Of a DNA stretch of 64,000 nucleotides, positions 1 through 9,568 are shown piece by piece (the stretch's first letter is position 1; every line of letters starts with the position of its first letter). The DNA lies in contig NZ_SEMD01000012.1 of the NCBI RefSeq assembly GCF_004153165.1, positions 22,322 to 86,321 on the forward strand, read 5' to 3'. The DNA is from Sporolactobacillus sp. THM7-4. Lineage in GTDB: Bacteria; Bacillota; Bacilli; Bacillales; Sporolactobacillaceae. The position numbers and the translations under genes are program-made. The notes under the pieces were generated by a model, which made no database searches, was not told where the DNA came from, and saw only the letters and a program-made list of their open reading frames with translations.

Positions 1-1
1 A

Positions 2-367
2 ACGCCCAAGTCCGTACCGGCCGGGACATACGCCGGGCAAACCTTAAAGTCGCTCAATCTATGGAATGATATCCGGCAAAAAATTGTCTACGCTAAAGAT
101 GTCCGTCAGGTGCTGACCTATGTGGAAACGGGTAATGTCGATGCCGGACTCGTCTATAGAACGGACGCCAGACAATCCAATCAGGTGCGTATTGTCCAAT
201 CAATTCCGGATCGGACGCATGATCCAATCGTTTACCCGGTTGGGATCCTGAAAACAGCGAAACATAAAAAGGCTGCCGGGGACTTTTTTTCCTACTTACA
301 AAGTCCGGAAGCCCTTCATATCTTTCAGAAATACGGGTTTGCGGTACCCCCGCGGCAGGCACAATGA
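2..367 (+). CDS. modA: Molybdate-binding protein ModA, C-terminal part (5' end outside window)
   Basis: The reading frame is open from the window edge and ends in TGA at 365-367. It encodes about 121 residues resembling the C-terminal lobe of the periplasmic-type molybdate/tungstate binding protein of an ABC importer. Visible signatures are the segment VLTYVETGNVDAGLVYRTDA and the later YPVGILK, followed by a final helix region ending in YGFAVP, all typical of ModA. In Gram-positive bacteria ModA is a membrane-anchored lipoprotein that delivers the oxyanion to ModB/ModC; the lipobox would lie upstream of the window. No modB follows: the next clear gene is an unrelated ABC exporter, so either modB/modC lie elsewhere or the locus is incomplete. 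Family assignment is confident; substrate (molybdate or tungstate) is inferred from family. Confidence 0.8.
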   Translation, partial: TPKSVPAGTYAGQTLKSLNLWNDIRQKIVYAKDVRQVLTYVETGNVDAGLVYRTDARQSNQVRIVQSIPDRTHDPIVYPVGILKTAKHKKAAGDFFSYLQSPEALHIFQKYGFAVPPRQAQ

Positions 368-660
368 ATGAAAGTAAATTCCCAATTAAAAGAGCAGATT
401 TGGGGCAGCTAACGCCCGATTATACTATAATAAAATCGCTGCCCAATCATATGAATGCAGTCTTTTTAGATGATGTCCATGCCATGGGCATTTTTTATTT
501 GGTACTGAAGTATTCGGTTGGATGGAGAGCAGGTATTTTGAGACGCCTGTTGAGCATGTCCGCCGATAATTCTGTATACTGAAGCTATTGCTTAACCATC
601 CGGGAGAAATCAGGCAATCCGGTTTTACTGGAAATCGGGCATGCCGGGAAGGATGTCGAT

Positions 661-2421
661 ATGGGCTATTTAAAAATTTACTGGAGAAGGTACCGAAGCA
701 AATTTATCCTCGCGATTGCTTTTCTTTCTATGGAAGCCCTGGCGGATCTGATGCAGCCCGCCATCATGTCACGAATTGTCGACCGGGGCGTTGCCGGGGC
801 TAATATCACTCTGATTGAAAAATACGGAGCAGTGATGCTGACAATCACTCTGATTGGCGCCATCTGTGCCTGCAGCCGAAATGTACTCTCAGGCATTGTT
901 TCCCAGAACTTTGCCATGGATTTAAGGCAGGATCTGTACACAAAAATTCAGAAGTTTACTGTTCGAACGATTGACCGATTCGGTCCGGCAACATTAATCA
1001 CACGGCTGACTAATGACGTGACCCGTGTACAGACTTTTGCCAACGGGATGATGCGGATCATGCTGAAAGCCCCGCTCGTCGGGATTGGAAGCCTGTTCAT
1101 GGCCGTTCATCTCAATCTGAAACTGTCTTTGATTCTGGTTATGCTGGTTCCGATCATCGCACTGCTGATTTATATGAATATGAAAATCAGTTTTCCGTAT
1201 TTCAGAAATGTTCAGTCAGCACTGGATCGTGTCAATATGTCCATACAGGAGTATCTCTCAGGAATCCGGGTTGTTAAAGTATTCAACCGCTTTTCATATG
1301 AACAGGAGCGTTTTCAGAAGAATAATCGGAATCTGGGCAGTCTCTCAATCACCGCTGCGAAAGTCGGCAGTTTGTTCGGTTCGTTAATCAATCTGGCCGT
1401 GAATACGGGAATTGTCGCGATTCTCTGGTTCGGGGGAATCGGCGTAAATCACGGAACAATGAAAGTCGGTTCAATCATCGCTTTTATTAATTATATGACG
1501 CAGATATTATTTGCGATCATGATGGTCAACAATGCCTTTAACCAGTTTGTCCGTGCAAAAGCATCAGCGGAGCGTATTGGCGAAGTCATGAACAACAAAG
1601 AAAATCTGGACATTTCCTTTGATGAAAACGAACAGAATGATCAGGCAGAAAAGATAAGGGGGGCAGGCCGTCTGACTTTCAGAAGTGTCTCTTTCTCCTA
1701 TAACAAGCAACGGGATCATGATGAACCGTTTCTCAGGAATATTAACTTTGATGTTTTGCCAGGGCAGACGATCGGCATTATCGGTCCGATTGCTTCGGGT
1801 AAAACCACACTGGTTCATTTGATGATGCGTTTTTATGATCCGGATGAGGGAGAGATACTGCTCGACGGAAGAAATATCAAAACATTAAGTATCGAAAATC
1901 TGCGGGAACGGATCGCTCTTGTGCCGCAGAAATCCCTCCTTTTTGCGGGAACAGTCAGGGAGAATATTCTTTGGGGAAACGATCAGGCAACTGACCAGGA
2001 AGTATACAAAGCGGCTCAGACCGCCGAGGCCGATGAATTTATACGGCAATCGCCGAATGGCTATGATTCAGTCATCGGCCAGGGCGGCGTCAACTTCTCA
2101 GGCGGGCAAAAGCAGAGAATCTCGATCGCCAGAGCACTGATTCGCAGACCGGAAATTCTGATCCTGGATGATGCGGCGAGTGCTGTAGACGCGCAGACAG
2201 ACAGGAAGATCAGAGAAAAACTGAACCGGCTGGCCCATCGACCGACATGCCTCGTTATTGCCCAACGAATTTCATCGATTATTGATGCGGACGTTATTAT
2301 TGTCATGAATAACGGTAAAATCGAGGCCATGGGCACTCATGACGAACTGATGAAACGTTCTGCTTTCTATCAGAAGATTTTCAGGTCACAACTTGGGGAT
2401 GGGGGCACAACTCATGCGTGA
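661..2421 (+). CDS. ABC exporter half-transporter with degenerate ATP site (BmrC/YheI-like)
   Basis: A 586-residue membrane protein with an N-terminal six-helix exporter domain (about residues 1-310) and a C-terminal nucleotide-binding domain. Walker A (GPIASGKTT) is near residue 375 and the signature FSGGQKQ near 479. Walker B reads LILDDAAS, with Asp where the catalytic Glu normally stands, and the H-loop reads VIAQR, with Gln in place of His. These two substitutions mark the degenerate-site partner of a heterodimeric multidrug exporter such as BmrC/BmrD or TM287/288. The next gene overlaps by 8 bases and supplies the intact Glu and His, so the two are expected to form one transporter. The start is supported by GGAAGGAT about 8 bases upstream. 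The substrate is unknown; drugs or lipids are possible. Confidence 0.88.
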   Translation: MGYLKIYWRRYRSKFILAIAFLSMEALADLMQPAIMSRIVDRGVAGANITLIEKYGAVMLTITLIGAICACSRNVLSGIVSQNFAMDLRQDLYTKIQKFTVRTIDRFGPATLITRLTNDVTRVQTFANGMMRIMLKAPLVGIGSLFMAVHLNLKLSLILVMLVPIIALLIYMNMKISFPYFRNVQSALDRVNMSIQEYLSGIRVVKVFNRFSYEQERFQKNNRNLGSLSITAAKVGSLFGSLINLAVNTGIVAILWFGGIGVNHGTMKVGSIIAFINYMTQILFAIMMVNNAFNQFVRAKASAERIGEVMNNKENLDISFDENEQNDQAEKIRGAGRLTFRSVSFSYNKQRDHDEPFLRNINFDVLPGQTIGIIGPIASGKTTLVHLMMRFYDPDEGEILLDGRNIKTLSIENLRERIALVPQKSLLFAGTVRENILWGNDQATDQEVYKAAQTAEADEFIRQSPNGYDSVIGQGGVNFSGGQKQRISIARALIRRPEILILDDAASAVDAQTDRKIREKLNRLAHRPTCLVIAQRISSIIDADVIIVMNNGKIEAMGTHDELMKRSAFYQKIFRSQLGDGGTTHA

Positions 2422-4285
2422 AAAACAGAGTGATCCAAATACGGCTCGGGTACTGATCCCCGGCAGGGGGGGAAGAAGGAGAGGAGCCGGCCGATTTGCC
2501 CCGGTTGAAAAAGCGAGAAATGTCAGAGGCACACTGCACAGACTATCTTCCTGTTTTGGAAAAGAAAAAAAGACACTTCTTTTTGTTTTTGCATGGATAC
2601 TGTTTGATGCTCTGATCATGCTTGCGATCCCCTATTTGATCGGTCAGGCGGTCAATCAGATCGGGTTTAAAGAAAATAGGGTCCGCTTTCCTGAACTGAT
2701 CAGGATCCTGCTCGTTCTGGGTATAGCGTATTGCGCAGACGGATTGATGACTCTCTTTCAGGGATGGATGATGGCCTCCGGCGGCCAGAGAATCGTTATG
2801 AATCTGCGAGACAGTCTTTTTGACAAAATGCAAAAACTTCCGATCGCTTTCTTTGACCGTCACTATAACGGTGAACTGATGAGCAGGCTGACGAATGACA
2901 TCGAAAATATTGATGTTACCATTTCTCAGTCAACCGTTCAGCTGATGAACGCCCTGATCATGATTGCCGGTTCTTTTTTAATGATGATCTGGATCAGCCC
3001 TGTTCTTACGTTGGCCAGCCTTATCACCGTGCCTCTGGTACTTGTCCTGACCCGAACCATCGCTTCCAGAACAACCGAGCTTTTTGTCCGGCAGCAAAAA
3101 GAGCTTGGCGCGTTAAACGGTCATATTGAAGAGTCCATTTCCGGACTGAAAGTGGTCAAAGCTTTCAGCCACGAGAAGAAGGAGATTGAGACATTCACAG
3201 CTATCAATCGCCGGCTCACATCGGTCGGAATGAAAGCGCAGATTTGGTCTGGTTTTCTGATGCCGCTGATGAATGTCATCAATAATCTGGGCTTTACGGC
3301 AGTCGCCTCTGTCGGAGGACTGCTTGCTGTTAAAGGAATGATCTCAGTCGGCATGATTGCCAGTTTTCTGACCTATTCAAGGCAATTTGCCAGACCGCTC
3401 AATGATGTGGCGAGCATTTTCAACACCATTCAATCTGCCATCGCCGGTGCGGAACGGGTTTTTGAAATCCTCGATGAACAGGAGGAAAACCAGGATCCTG
3501 CTCACGCGAGAAGAATTAGTCGTCTAAAGAAAGATATCGTGTTTCATCATGTGTCTTTCAGCTATGAAAAAGATCACCCGATTCTGACGGATATCCATTT
3601 TCGAGTGAAAAAGGGAGAGACGATCGCACTTGTCGGGCCTACGGGTGCGGGAAAAACAACGATCATCAATCTGCTGACGAGATTCTATGATGCAAACCGG
3701 GGTTCCATTCTGATTGACGGAGTAGACATCAGGGATTACCGAAGATCAGATTTCAGAAAATTATTTGGGATTGTACTCCAGGATACTTATCTGTTCCGGG
3801 GAAGCATCTTTGAAAATCTCCGTTATGGAAAACTGGACGCGACGGCGGAGGAAGTCGCTCGTGCAGCACGGATCGCTGGTGCTGATCCTTATATACGTAA
3901 AATGGAAAGAGGCTACGACACGATTCTGCAAGGAAGCGGAGAAGATCTCAGTGAAGGCCAGAAACAATTGCTGACGATTGCCCGGGCGATTCTGACCGAC
4001 CCGGAGATTCTGATCCTGGATGAAGCGACCAGCCATGTAGACTCGCAGACCGAACAGGACATTCAGAAAGCGATGTCCCGGCTGATGAACGGGCGAACAT
4101 GCTTTGTGATCGCGCACCGGCTGTCAACGATCCGAAATGCCGATCAGATTTTGGTTGTTGAAGACGGGCGGATTGCAGAACGTGGTACGCACCGGGCACT
4201 GATACAGAAAAAAGGAATCTATTACGAACTCTGTCAGGCTCAATTCTCGTTTGCCGGCAGCCGTCTGTTTGATGGTATCGATTAA
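2414..4285 (+). CDS. ABC exporter half-transporter, catalytic partner (BmrD/YheH-like)
   Basis: A 623-residue exporter half with a transmembrane domain (about residues 50-360) and a nucleotide-binding domain. Walker A is GPTGAGKTT (about residue 407), Walker B LILDEATS has the catalytic Glu (about 534), and the H-loop VIAHRLSTI is intact (about 566). The signature is LSEGQKQ instead of LSGGQ. A deviant signature here would pair with the degenerate Walker site of the upstream partner, as in known heterodimeric exporters. The frame is open from 2393, but ATG 2414 is preferred: it has GGGG about 9 bases upstream and overlaps the previous stop by 8 bases, which suggests coupled translation. The first 45 residues are basic and Arg/Gly-rich before the first membrane helix, an N-terminal extension seen in the larger halves of this family. 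Confidence 0.88.
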   Translation: MREKQSDPNTARVLIPGRGGRRRGAGRFAPVEKARNVRGTLHRLSSCFGKEKKTLLFVFAWILFDALIMLAIPYLIGQAVNQIGFKENRVRFPELIRILLVLGIAYCADGLMTLFQGWMMASGGQRIVMNLRDSLFDKMQKLPIAFFDRHYNGELMSRLTNDIENIDVTISQSTVQLMNALIMIAGSFLMMIWISPVLTLASLITVPLVLVLTRTIASRTTELFVRQQKELGALNGHIEESISGLKVVKAFSHEKKEIETFTAINRRLTSVGMKAQIWSGFLMPLMNVINNLGFTAVASVGGLLAVKGMISVGMIASFLTYSRQFARPLNDVASIFNTIQSAIAGAERVFEILDEQEENQDPAHARRISRLKKDIVFHHVSFSYEKDHPILTDIHFRVKKGETIALVGPTGAGKTTIINLLTRFYDANRGSILIDGVDIRDYRRSDFRKLFGIVLQDTYLFRGSIFENLRYGKLDATAEEVARAARIAGADPYIRKMERGYDTILQGSGEDLSEGQKQLLTIARAILTDPEILILDEATSHVDSQTEQDIQKAMSRLMNGRTCFVIAHRLSTIRNADQILVVEDGRIAERGTHRALIQKKGIYYELCQAQFSFAGSRLFDGID

Positions 4286-4518
4286 AACAGGAAAAGAAGC
4301 AAAAAAGAATGATCCCCGGCTTCTTAATTCGGTACCGTACCGCTATTTTCCATAATAATTGCAATTTTATCTGTGAAAAATAAAGATATTCCGCAGACGT
4401 TGGTCTTGCAGGTGATGCCGGCAATGCCTCCGTTAAAAAAATGGATCGTGGTATCACAAAATGACCAAATATGAAGAAAACGTTCGAATGATAAAACGGA
4501 GAAGGTTGCGATGGTACA

Positions 4519-4698
4519 ATGGTACAATTTGCAGAAACAAAAGCCATAAATGATCAACTGGTGATTCGTTTTGGGCAGGACGTGATCGAATACGTCCGGA
4601 AAGCTCAGCAAATCTATGGGGAAGATGTTGTCAATCAACGAATTAATAACGTTGTCAGGGAGATTCTCCTGCTGCTGCCTCTTCCTGAAGAAGAGTGA
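4519..4698 (+). CDS. Possible small protein, 59 residues, unknown function
   Basis: A short frame in the 600-base gap between the exporter genes and the hydrolase. It encodes a charged, amphipathic peptide beginning MVQFAETKAINDQLVIRF and ending LLLLPLPEEE. No family is recognised. The composition looks coding-like (helical, few rare residues), but the ribosome site is weak (GAAGG about 9-14 bases upstream), so it may be a remnant or spurious. Nothing in its context suggests a role. Confidence 0.3.
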   Translation: MVQFAETKAINDQLVIRFGQDVIEYVRKAQQIYGEDVVNQRINNVVREILLLLPLPEEE

Positions 4699-4725
4699 GG
4701 GTGGGCGTGCGATACGGTACACAGG

Positions 4726-4785
4726 ACATATCGGCGATAATCAGGAAATATCAGCGGTATTCAAAATATATTGGCGGTACTCGGA
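4726..4785. repeat. Three degenerate tandem copies of a 20-bp unit
   Basis: Three consecutive 20-base blocks start at 4726, 4746 and 4766. Each contains an ATAT tract followed by a GCGrTA core (CGGCGATA, CAGCGGTA, TGGCGGTA). The 20 bases before 4726 show a weaker fourth copy with the core ACGGTA. They lie 130-190 bases upstream of the hydrolase start. Phased tandem copies upstream of a gene may be a regulator-binding array; this is inference. Confidence 0.5.
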
Positions 4786-4912
4786 TCTCCCTGTTGCTTA
4801 TTCAGAAGTTTTTCCGCCGATCATGATATAACTCGGGCGGGTGAATGTTTTTGAGGATATTGCACAATCTAATGATAATTTCGCCTGAAAAAAATTGATC
4901 CGGGGGAACACC

Positions 4913-5698
4913 ATGCCATACATGTATACGACAAATGGTATCAAATTGTATTATGAAACGTACGGTGAAGGAAAGCCGATTATTTTTATCCATCCGCCGT
5001 TAATGGGACATGTCGTCTTCAAATATCAGAAAGTGTTGTCCAATCGTTTTCAGGTTATCCTTTATGATCTGAGGGGACACGGAAAAAGCGGGTATTTGCC
5101 TTCAGAATCCATCGACCAAGTGATTTCCGACCATACGGATGATCTAAATTCGCTGATTGACGGGCTTAATCTAAAAAAACCGATCATTGCCAGCTACTCA
5201 AATGCGGGTATACAGGCCCTGGATTATTCGTTTAAGTATCCGGAGAAGGTCGGTGCGCTTGTTTTATCAGGCGGGTATCCCAAAGTCGATTCCCTGTTTC
5301 TTGCCGGGGAATATCAGATTGGCATGTTCATGATGCGGACGAAAATCATACGGATATTGAGTGCCATTTTGGCGGCAAGCCACAAAGTAACAAAAGAAGA
5401 TCAACAGGAATTATTTTCCTATGCAGTCAAGTCAAATATTCAGGCAGTGCTTGATCTGTATAAATCCTGCCTGATCTACAACGGAACGGGTCAACTGCAG
5501 AAACTGAGTCACCTCCCAATGCTTGTCCTGTATGGCACAAGAGATAAATTTATCAGCAAGCATAGAAAGTACTTTCAAAACCTCCCAAAGACACAAATTG
5601 TCTTTATTGATAAAGCGTTTCATCAACTTCCAACGAAACAATACCATGAATTCAACCTTGTCATGGAAAGATTTTTAACGGATGTTGAAAACCGATAA
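4913..5698 (+). CDS. Alpha/beta hydrolase fold protein
   Basis: A 261-residue alpha/beta hydrolase. The sequence shows the oxyanion-hole strand IIFIHPP, then LYDLRGHGKS, the nucleophile elbow ASYSNAG (Ser with Ser instead of the usual first Gly of GxSxG), the acid loop LYGTRDKF and a C-terminal His in AFHQLP. This gives a plausible Ser-Asp-His triad. The family includes esterases, lipases and carbon-carbon hydrolases; the substrate cannot be inferred. ATG 4913 is chosen over an upstream in-frame start because a GGGGGA ribosome site lies about 6 bases before it. The gene stands alone behind a 20-bp repeat array and has no partner gene. Confidence 0.82.
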   Translation: MPYMYTTNGIKLYYETYGEGKPIIFIHPPLMGHVVFKYQKVLSNRFQVILYDLRGHGKSGYLPSESIDQVISDHTDDLNSLIDGLNLKKPIIASYSNAGIQALDYSFKYPEKVGALVLSGGYPKVDSLFLAGEYQIGMFMMRTKIIRILSAILAASHKVTKEDQQELFSYAVKSNIQAVLDLYKSCLIYNGTGQLQKLSHLPMLVLYGTRDKFISKHRKYFQNLPKTQIVFIDKAFHQLPTKQYHEFNLVMERFLTDVENR

Positions 5699-5946
5699 GC
5701 AATCACTTGCTTTAGTGCAGCAACCTGACTAAATATTCCTGGCGATTTCCGTTATGAAGTCGCCGGGTAAATGTGTTGTGAAAAAGGAGCCTCTCATTAT
5801 TTTTTCCTTCCGGAATTTATCCCACCCTGACGGGAAGTAACCCCCAAAATAAATGTGCAAAGTGATACAAATTCCGATCTCGATCAATTGTTCAAACTTA
5901 AAAGTGATTCGATCAATAGATCAATTTTCACAGGCCGGCAAATTTC

Positions 5947-7944
5947 CTATACTCTGAATAGCGCGTTCAATCTTTTTTTCAATAATAGTCCTGCAAGAAC
6001 GAAAACGAGGAGAAAAACCATGAGAATCAAAAGGTCTCTCGTGACGACTTCCGGCACCATACCCCCGACCGTTTCCCTGATCAGGCTGATCGCGTAGGTG
6101 AAAGGAAGAAATGGGCTGATTTTCTGAAAAAAAGGTGAAGTCATGCTTACCGGGAAGGTTCCGCCCGAGCCGGATATCTGCAGCACAAGTAAAATGACGA
6201 CCAGCCCCTTTCCGATCGTTCCCGCGAGCGAACTTAACGTATACGTGATCACGATAAAGACTAAATCACAAAAGAGACAAAACAGGAAAAACCATAGTTT
6301 ATCAACAACGTACACGTGAATAAGAAACAGATCACCAAGAGCGACAATAATAGTCTGGATTAAACCGATCGTCAGAAAACCAAACAGCCGTCCTGAATAA
6401 GCTTGTCTTGCTGTAAAATGGATTTGCCGGCCGTCCACATTGGTTTGAAGAGTGGATATCAACAGTGTCGCACCGACCCAGAGAGAAAGAATCGTGTAAA
6501 AAGGGGCCATAGAGGAACCATAGTTGGGAATTGGAAACACTCTGACTGTTTTCAGTGAGACGGGGCGAGCGAGAAAATCACTCTGCCTTTGCGGATTAAA
6601 GGTCAAAAGCCGGATCACTTCATTCAGATCAACCTGACTGGAAAACTGACGGATTTTACGGGAAGCGATATGAACTTCCTGTTCGAAGCCGGGCAGGTCA
6701 TAACGGGCAAAGTCGGCCGCCCTGTGGATCATTTTTTCCGCTTCGGGCCATTTAGTCTGAACAAAGTCTGCTGCAGAACGGATATTCTGTTCGACCCGGG
6801 GAAGATCCCGCCTGACAAATAAGCCGGCCCGGCCGATCTCCTGTTCTGCCTGCGGAAGCCCGTCAGCCATAAACCTTGAGGCGGAGTTCAGAGTTTCGGC
6901 GGCGCTGTCCGAGCTTTGATGGACCGTTCCGGCGAGATCCTGAAGTTTATCCTGAATAGATCGGAGTTCGTCAGATTTCTGCGTCAACTGGTTCTGATCC
7001 CCCTTAATATTGGGGGATATCTGCGAGATATCAGAAGCAGAGCTCTGCGCCTGATTTACGGTTTGCCTGATGTTTGTGATGCTGTCATTCATCTGGCGCA
7101 TGATACCGGCAATCGACTGCAGGCTGCTCATCTGACTGTTCAGAGCGGATATCCGGGCCGCAGCGTCTTTTATATCGGGAAGTACCGTTTCAACCGTTAA
7201 AATTTGTCTGCCTGCCCTTTCCAGGTCCGGGATCTTTTTTTCCAAAACGTTCACTTCCCGGGCTGACGCCTTGATTTCTGGAATCTTTTTTTCCAATCTT
7301 ATTGCATCATCGCCCATTTTTTTGATCTGGGGCAACGCTTTTTCGAGGGCGAAGATCTGCCTGCTCACTTTTTTTAACATAGGCAGATTCTGCACAGCTT
7401 CAATACCGGCCCGGTGAAGCTCGAAAAAGACAGCATTTCCGACCGTTTTGACAAACATCTGGCTGATTTGTGAGCTCAGAGCGGTTGCTCCACTTGCCGT
7501 CACTTTTGGAGAAATAGAATTAATTTTTTCATTCACTGAAAAAATGATTTCCGGTCTCTGTGGATACTTTTGAAGAATACTTGAGATTTTCTGAGAAAAG
7601 TCTTTCGGGATCCGAATCGCTGCGTAATAATTTCCTCTTCTTAATCCCTGTTCAGCCTGAGTCCGGCTGACAAATGTCCAACCGAGACGATGATCGCGCT
7701 TCAGTTTATGGATGACTTGTTTTCCGGCATTGATGGTTTTCCCCTGAACAGCGGCTCCGATGTCCTCATTAGTTACGGCGACCTGGATTCCTGACGTATT
7801 GCTGTAAGGATCCCATAAAGCGGAAATATTTATCCAGGCGTACGCGGAAGGGAGAATGAGAAGACCTGCAACGAGCAGCAGGAGGGACGGTGTATGCAGC
7901 GTCCTGTACCAATCTATCTTGTAAATTTTTATGATTTGTCGCAT
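5947..7944 (-). CDS. YhgE/Pip family membrane protein
   Basis: A 665-residue membrane protein with one N-terminal transmembrane helix (about residues 15-38), a long extracytoplasmic part rich in heptad-like repeats built on variants of 'xxLEKKIPEIKxxx' and 'RAADFxxxxLPxxE', and five or six C-terminal transmembrane helices (from about residue 485). This layout matches YhgE/Pip proteins (ABC-2 permease-like), which include the lactococcal phage infection protein and components linked to type VII secretion and stress export. It is transcribed against its neighbours. Start ATG 7944 begins MRQIIKIYKIDWYR, a typical cytoplasmic lead. The molecular function of the family is not settled; no phage receptor role can be claimed here. 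Confidence 0.85.
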   Translation of the reverse strand: MRQIIKIYKIDWYRTLHTPSLLLLVAGLLILPSAYAWINISALWDPYSNTSGIQVAVTNEDIGAAVQGKTINAGKQVIHKLKRDHRLGWTFVSRTQAEQGLRRGNYYAAIRIPKDFSQKISSILQKYPQRPEIIFSVNEKINSISPKVTASGATALSSQISQMFVKTVGNAVFFELHRAGIEAVQNLPMLKKVSRQIFALEKALPQIKKMGDDAIRLEKKIPEIKASAREVNVLEKKIPDLERAGRQILTVETVLPDIKDAAARISALNSQMSSLQSIAGIMRQMNDSITNIRQTVNQAQSSASDISQISPNIKGDQNQLTQKSDELRSIQDKLQDLAGTVHQSSDSAAETLNSASRFMADGLPQAEQEIGRAGLFVRRDLPRVEQNIRSAADFVQTKWPEAEKMIHRAADFARYDLPGFEQEVHIASRKIRQFSSQVDLNEVIRLLTFNPQRQSDFLARPVSLKTVRVFPIPNYGSSMAPFYTILSLWVGATLLISTLQTNVDGRQIHFTARQAYSGRLFGFLTIGLIQTIIVALGDLFLIHVYVVDKLWFFLFCLFCDLVFIVITYTLSSLAGTIGKGLVVILLVLQISGSGGTFPVSMTSPFFQKISPFLPFTYAISLIRETVGGMVPEVVTRDLLILMVFLLVFVLAGLLLKKRLNALFRV

Positions 7945-8152
7945 AACGAGTCACCTGTTCCTGAAAAAAAGCGGAGATAGCACTAGGATTTTCTTTGACG
8001 GGTTAAAAAATTCAAATCTGTCCTGGAATTTTTACCCACAATATAAAGAAGCCGTGGATCGCGAGCATCCTTTGATTGACAGTGATCGGGCCGGAGCGGT
8101 ATCTTTAAAAAGACATCATATGTTCATATATTAAGATTTAAGGTGATTGAAT

Positions 8153-9568
8153 TTGACTGTTTCTTATGAAACCAAAGACTATGATCAACTGCGGGATGCG
8201 ATTCAGAGAGCGAATCAGCTGAATCAGAACGTCCTGTACAGTTTCGTTAAAAAAGTGGACGGAGCTGAGCCTCTGTCTTTTTACCATGCCGGCAGAAGGC
8301 GATATTCCGGAAAACGTTTTTACTGGCAGAATCCATCAGGGGATCTGATCCTTTCCGGTCTGGGGCATGAGATAAAGATCGATGCGGAAAGTGGAGCAGC
8401 CCGGATGAAGCAGATCAGCAGCCGTTTATCAGAAGTTCAGAAAACGTCGATACAGGCAGGGGTATTCAACCAGGAAGGGACAGGCTGCCTCCTGTTCGGC
8501 GGTTTTTCGTTTGATCCCGTGAAAAGTTCCGGCGACCTCTGGAAAAACTTCGGTCTGGGACTGTTTTATGTACCTTCTTTTTTACTCACATCGTGGAAAG
8601 GACAAACCTGGCTGACGGTTAATTACATGTGTGTGCCAGGTGATCAGTCAGACAAGGTATTAAGTGAAATACGGAAACGGGAACAGGAAATTTGGAACGG
8701 TTTCGAACGGATCACGCCTCAGCAAAATCTGTTGAAGAAAAAAACGGAGCATGATCCCCGTCGCTGGATCGAAACGGTCAGCGAGGCTGTTCGGCAGATG
8801 AAAACGTCCGGCCTGAACAAGATTGTGCTAGCCAGAACTTTGCGCCTGATATTCAGGGACCCAATCGATACAGATGCTGTTCTTTCTCAACTGCGCAGGC
8901 GGCAAAAGGGAAATTTCATTTTCAGTATGGAATCGGAACAGGATTGTTTTATCGGTGCATCTCCGGAACGGCTGGCGAGAAAAAAGGGGAAAGATTTTTA
9001 TTCTGCCTGCCTTGCCGGATCGATCGCCCGCGGCAGAAATGAAGATGAGGACAGCCGGCTGGGCCGGGAACTTTTGCACGACAAGAAAAACCGCGAGGAA
9101 CATCAGTACGTTGTGTCAACGATCCGGCAGGCACTTCTTGATCTTTGCACGCGCCTTTATGTACCAGATGAACCCGTGCTGATGAAAAACAGGGATATTC
9201 AGCATTTGTATACCCCCGTTCGGGGAGAATGTGCACAAAACGTCTCTGTTTTTGAATTCATAAACAAGCTGCATCCTACGCCTGCACTCGGCGGCGTGCC
9301 AACCAAAGAAGCAGTTTCCTGGATCCGCAGTCATGAAAATCTGGAGCGAGGGTTTTACGCGTCACCGATCGGCTGGTGCGATACATACGGAAACGGCGAA
9401 TTTGCGGTCGGTATCCGTTCGGCTCTGATCCATTACAATGAAGCCTCTCTCTTTGCCGGCTGCGGTGTATTGAAAGAATCGGATCCCGAGGAGGAATTTA
9501 AGGAAACGACGATTAAGTTTCGACCGATGCTGGACGTTTTAGGGGGAATCGGAAATGGATCATACTGA
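8153..9568 (+). CDS. menF: Isochorismate synthase MenF
   Basis: A 471-residue chorismate-utilising enzyme converting chorismate to isochorismate, the first committed step of menaquinone synthesis. Family signatures include KIVLARTL, the FIGASPERL segment, SACLAGSIARG, and the C-terminal block HPTPALGGVPTKEA with GFYASPIGW and AVGIRSAL. It is the first gene of menF-menD-menH-menC and overlaps menD by 14 bases, as expected for coupled expression. Two in-frame TTG codons are candidate starts (8147 and 8153). The second is preferred because AAGGTGA ends 6 bases before it. A dedicated isochorismate synthase for siderophores is the main alternative, but the downstream men genes make MenF far more likely. 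Confidence 0.93.
   Translation: MTVSYETKDYDQLRDAIQRANQLNQNVLYSFVKKVDGAEPLSFYHAGRRRYSGKRFYWQNPSGDLILSGLGHEIKIDAESGAARMKQISSRLSEVQKTSIQAGVFNQEGTGCLLFGGFSFDPVKSSGDLWKNFGLGLFYVPSFLLTSWKGQTWLTVNYMCVPGDQSDKVLSEIRKREQEIWNGFERITPQQNLLKKKTEHDPRRWIETVSEAVRQMKTSGLNKIVLARTLRLIFRDPIDTDAVLSQLRRRQKGNFIFSMESEQDCFIGASPERLARKKGKDFYSACLAGSIARGRNEDEDSRLGRELLHDKKNREEHQYVVSTIRQALLDLCTRLYVPDEPVLMKNRDIQHLYTPVRGECAQNVSVFEFINKLHPTPALGGVPTKEAVSWIRSHENLERGFYASPIGWCDTYGNGEFAVGIRSALIHYNEASLFAGCGVLKESDPEEEFKETTIKFRPMLDVLGGIGNGSY

Noticed and set aside
364-582. 72-codon frame overlapping the modA stop
   Set aside because: Its ATG overlaps the modA TGA as in an operon, but the product matches no family (not ModB), has no good ribosome site and ends before an ordinary gap. 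The 368-660 stretch is otherwise unrecognised.
8565-8585. TTATGTACC sequence resembling the Ter core
   Set aside because: It lies inside menF coding sequence with no further similarity to Ter outer bases; chance is sufficient.
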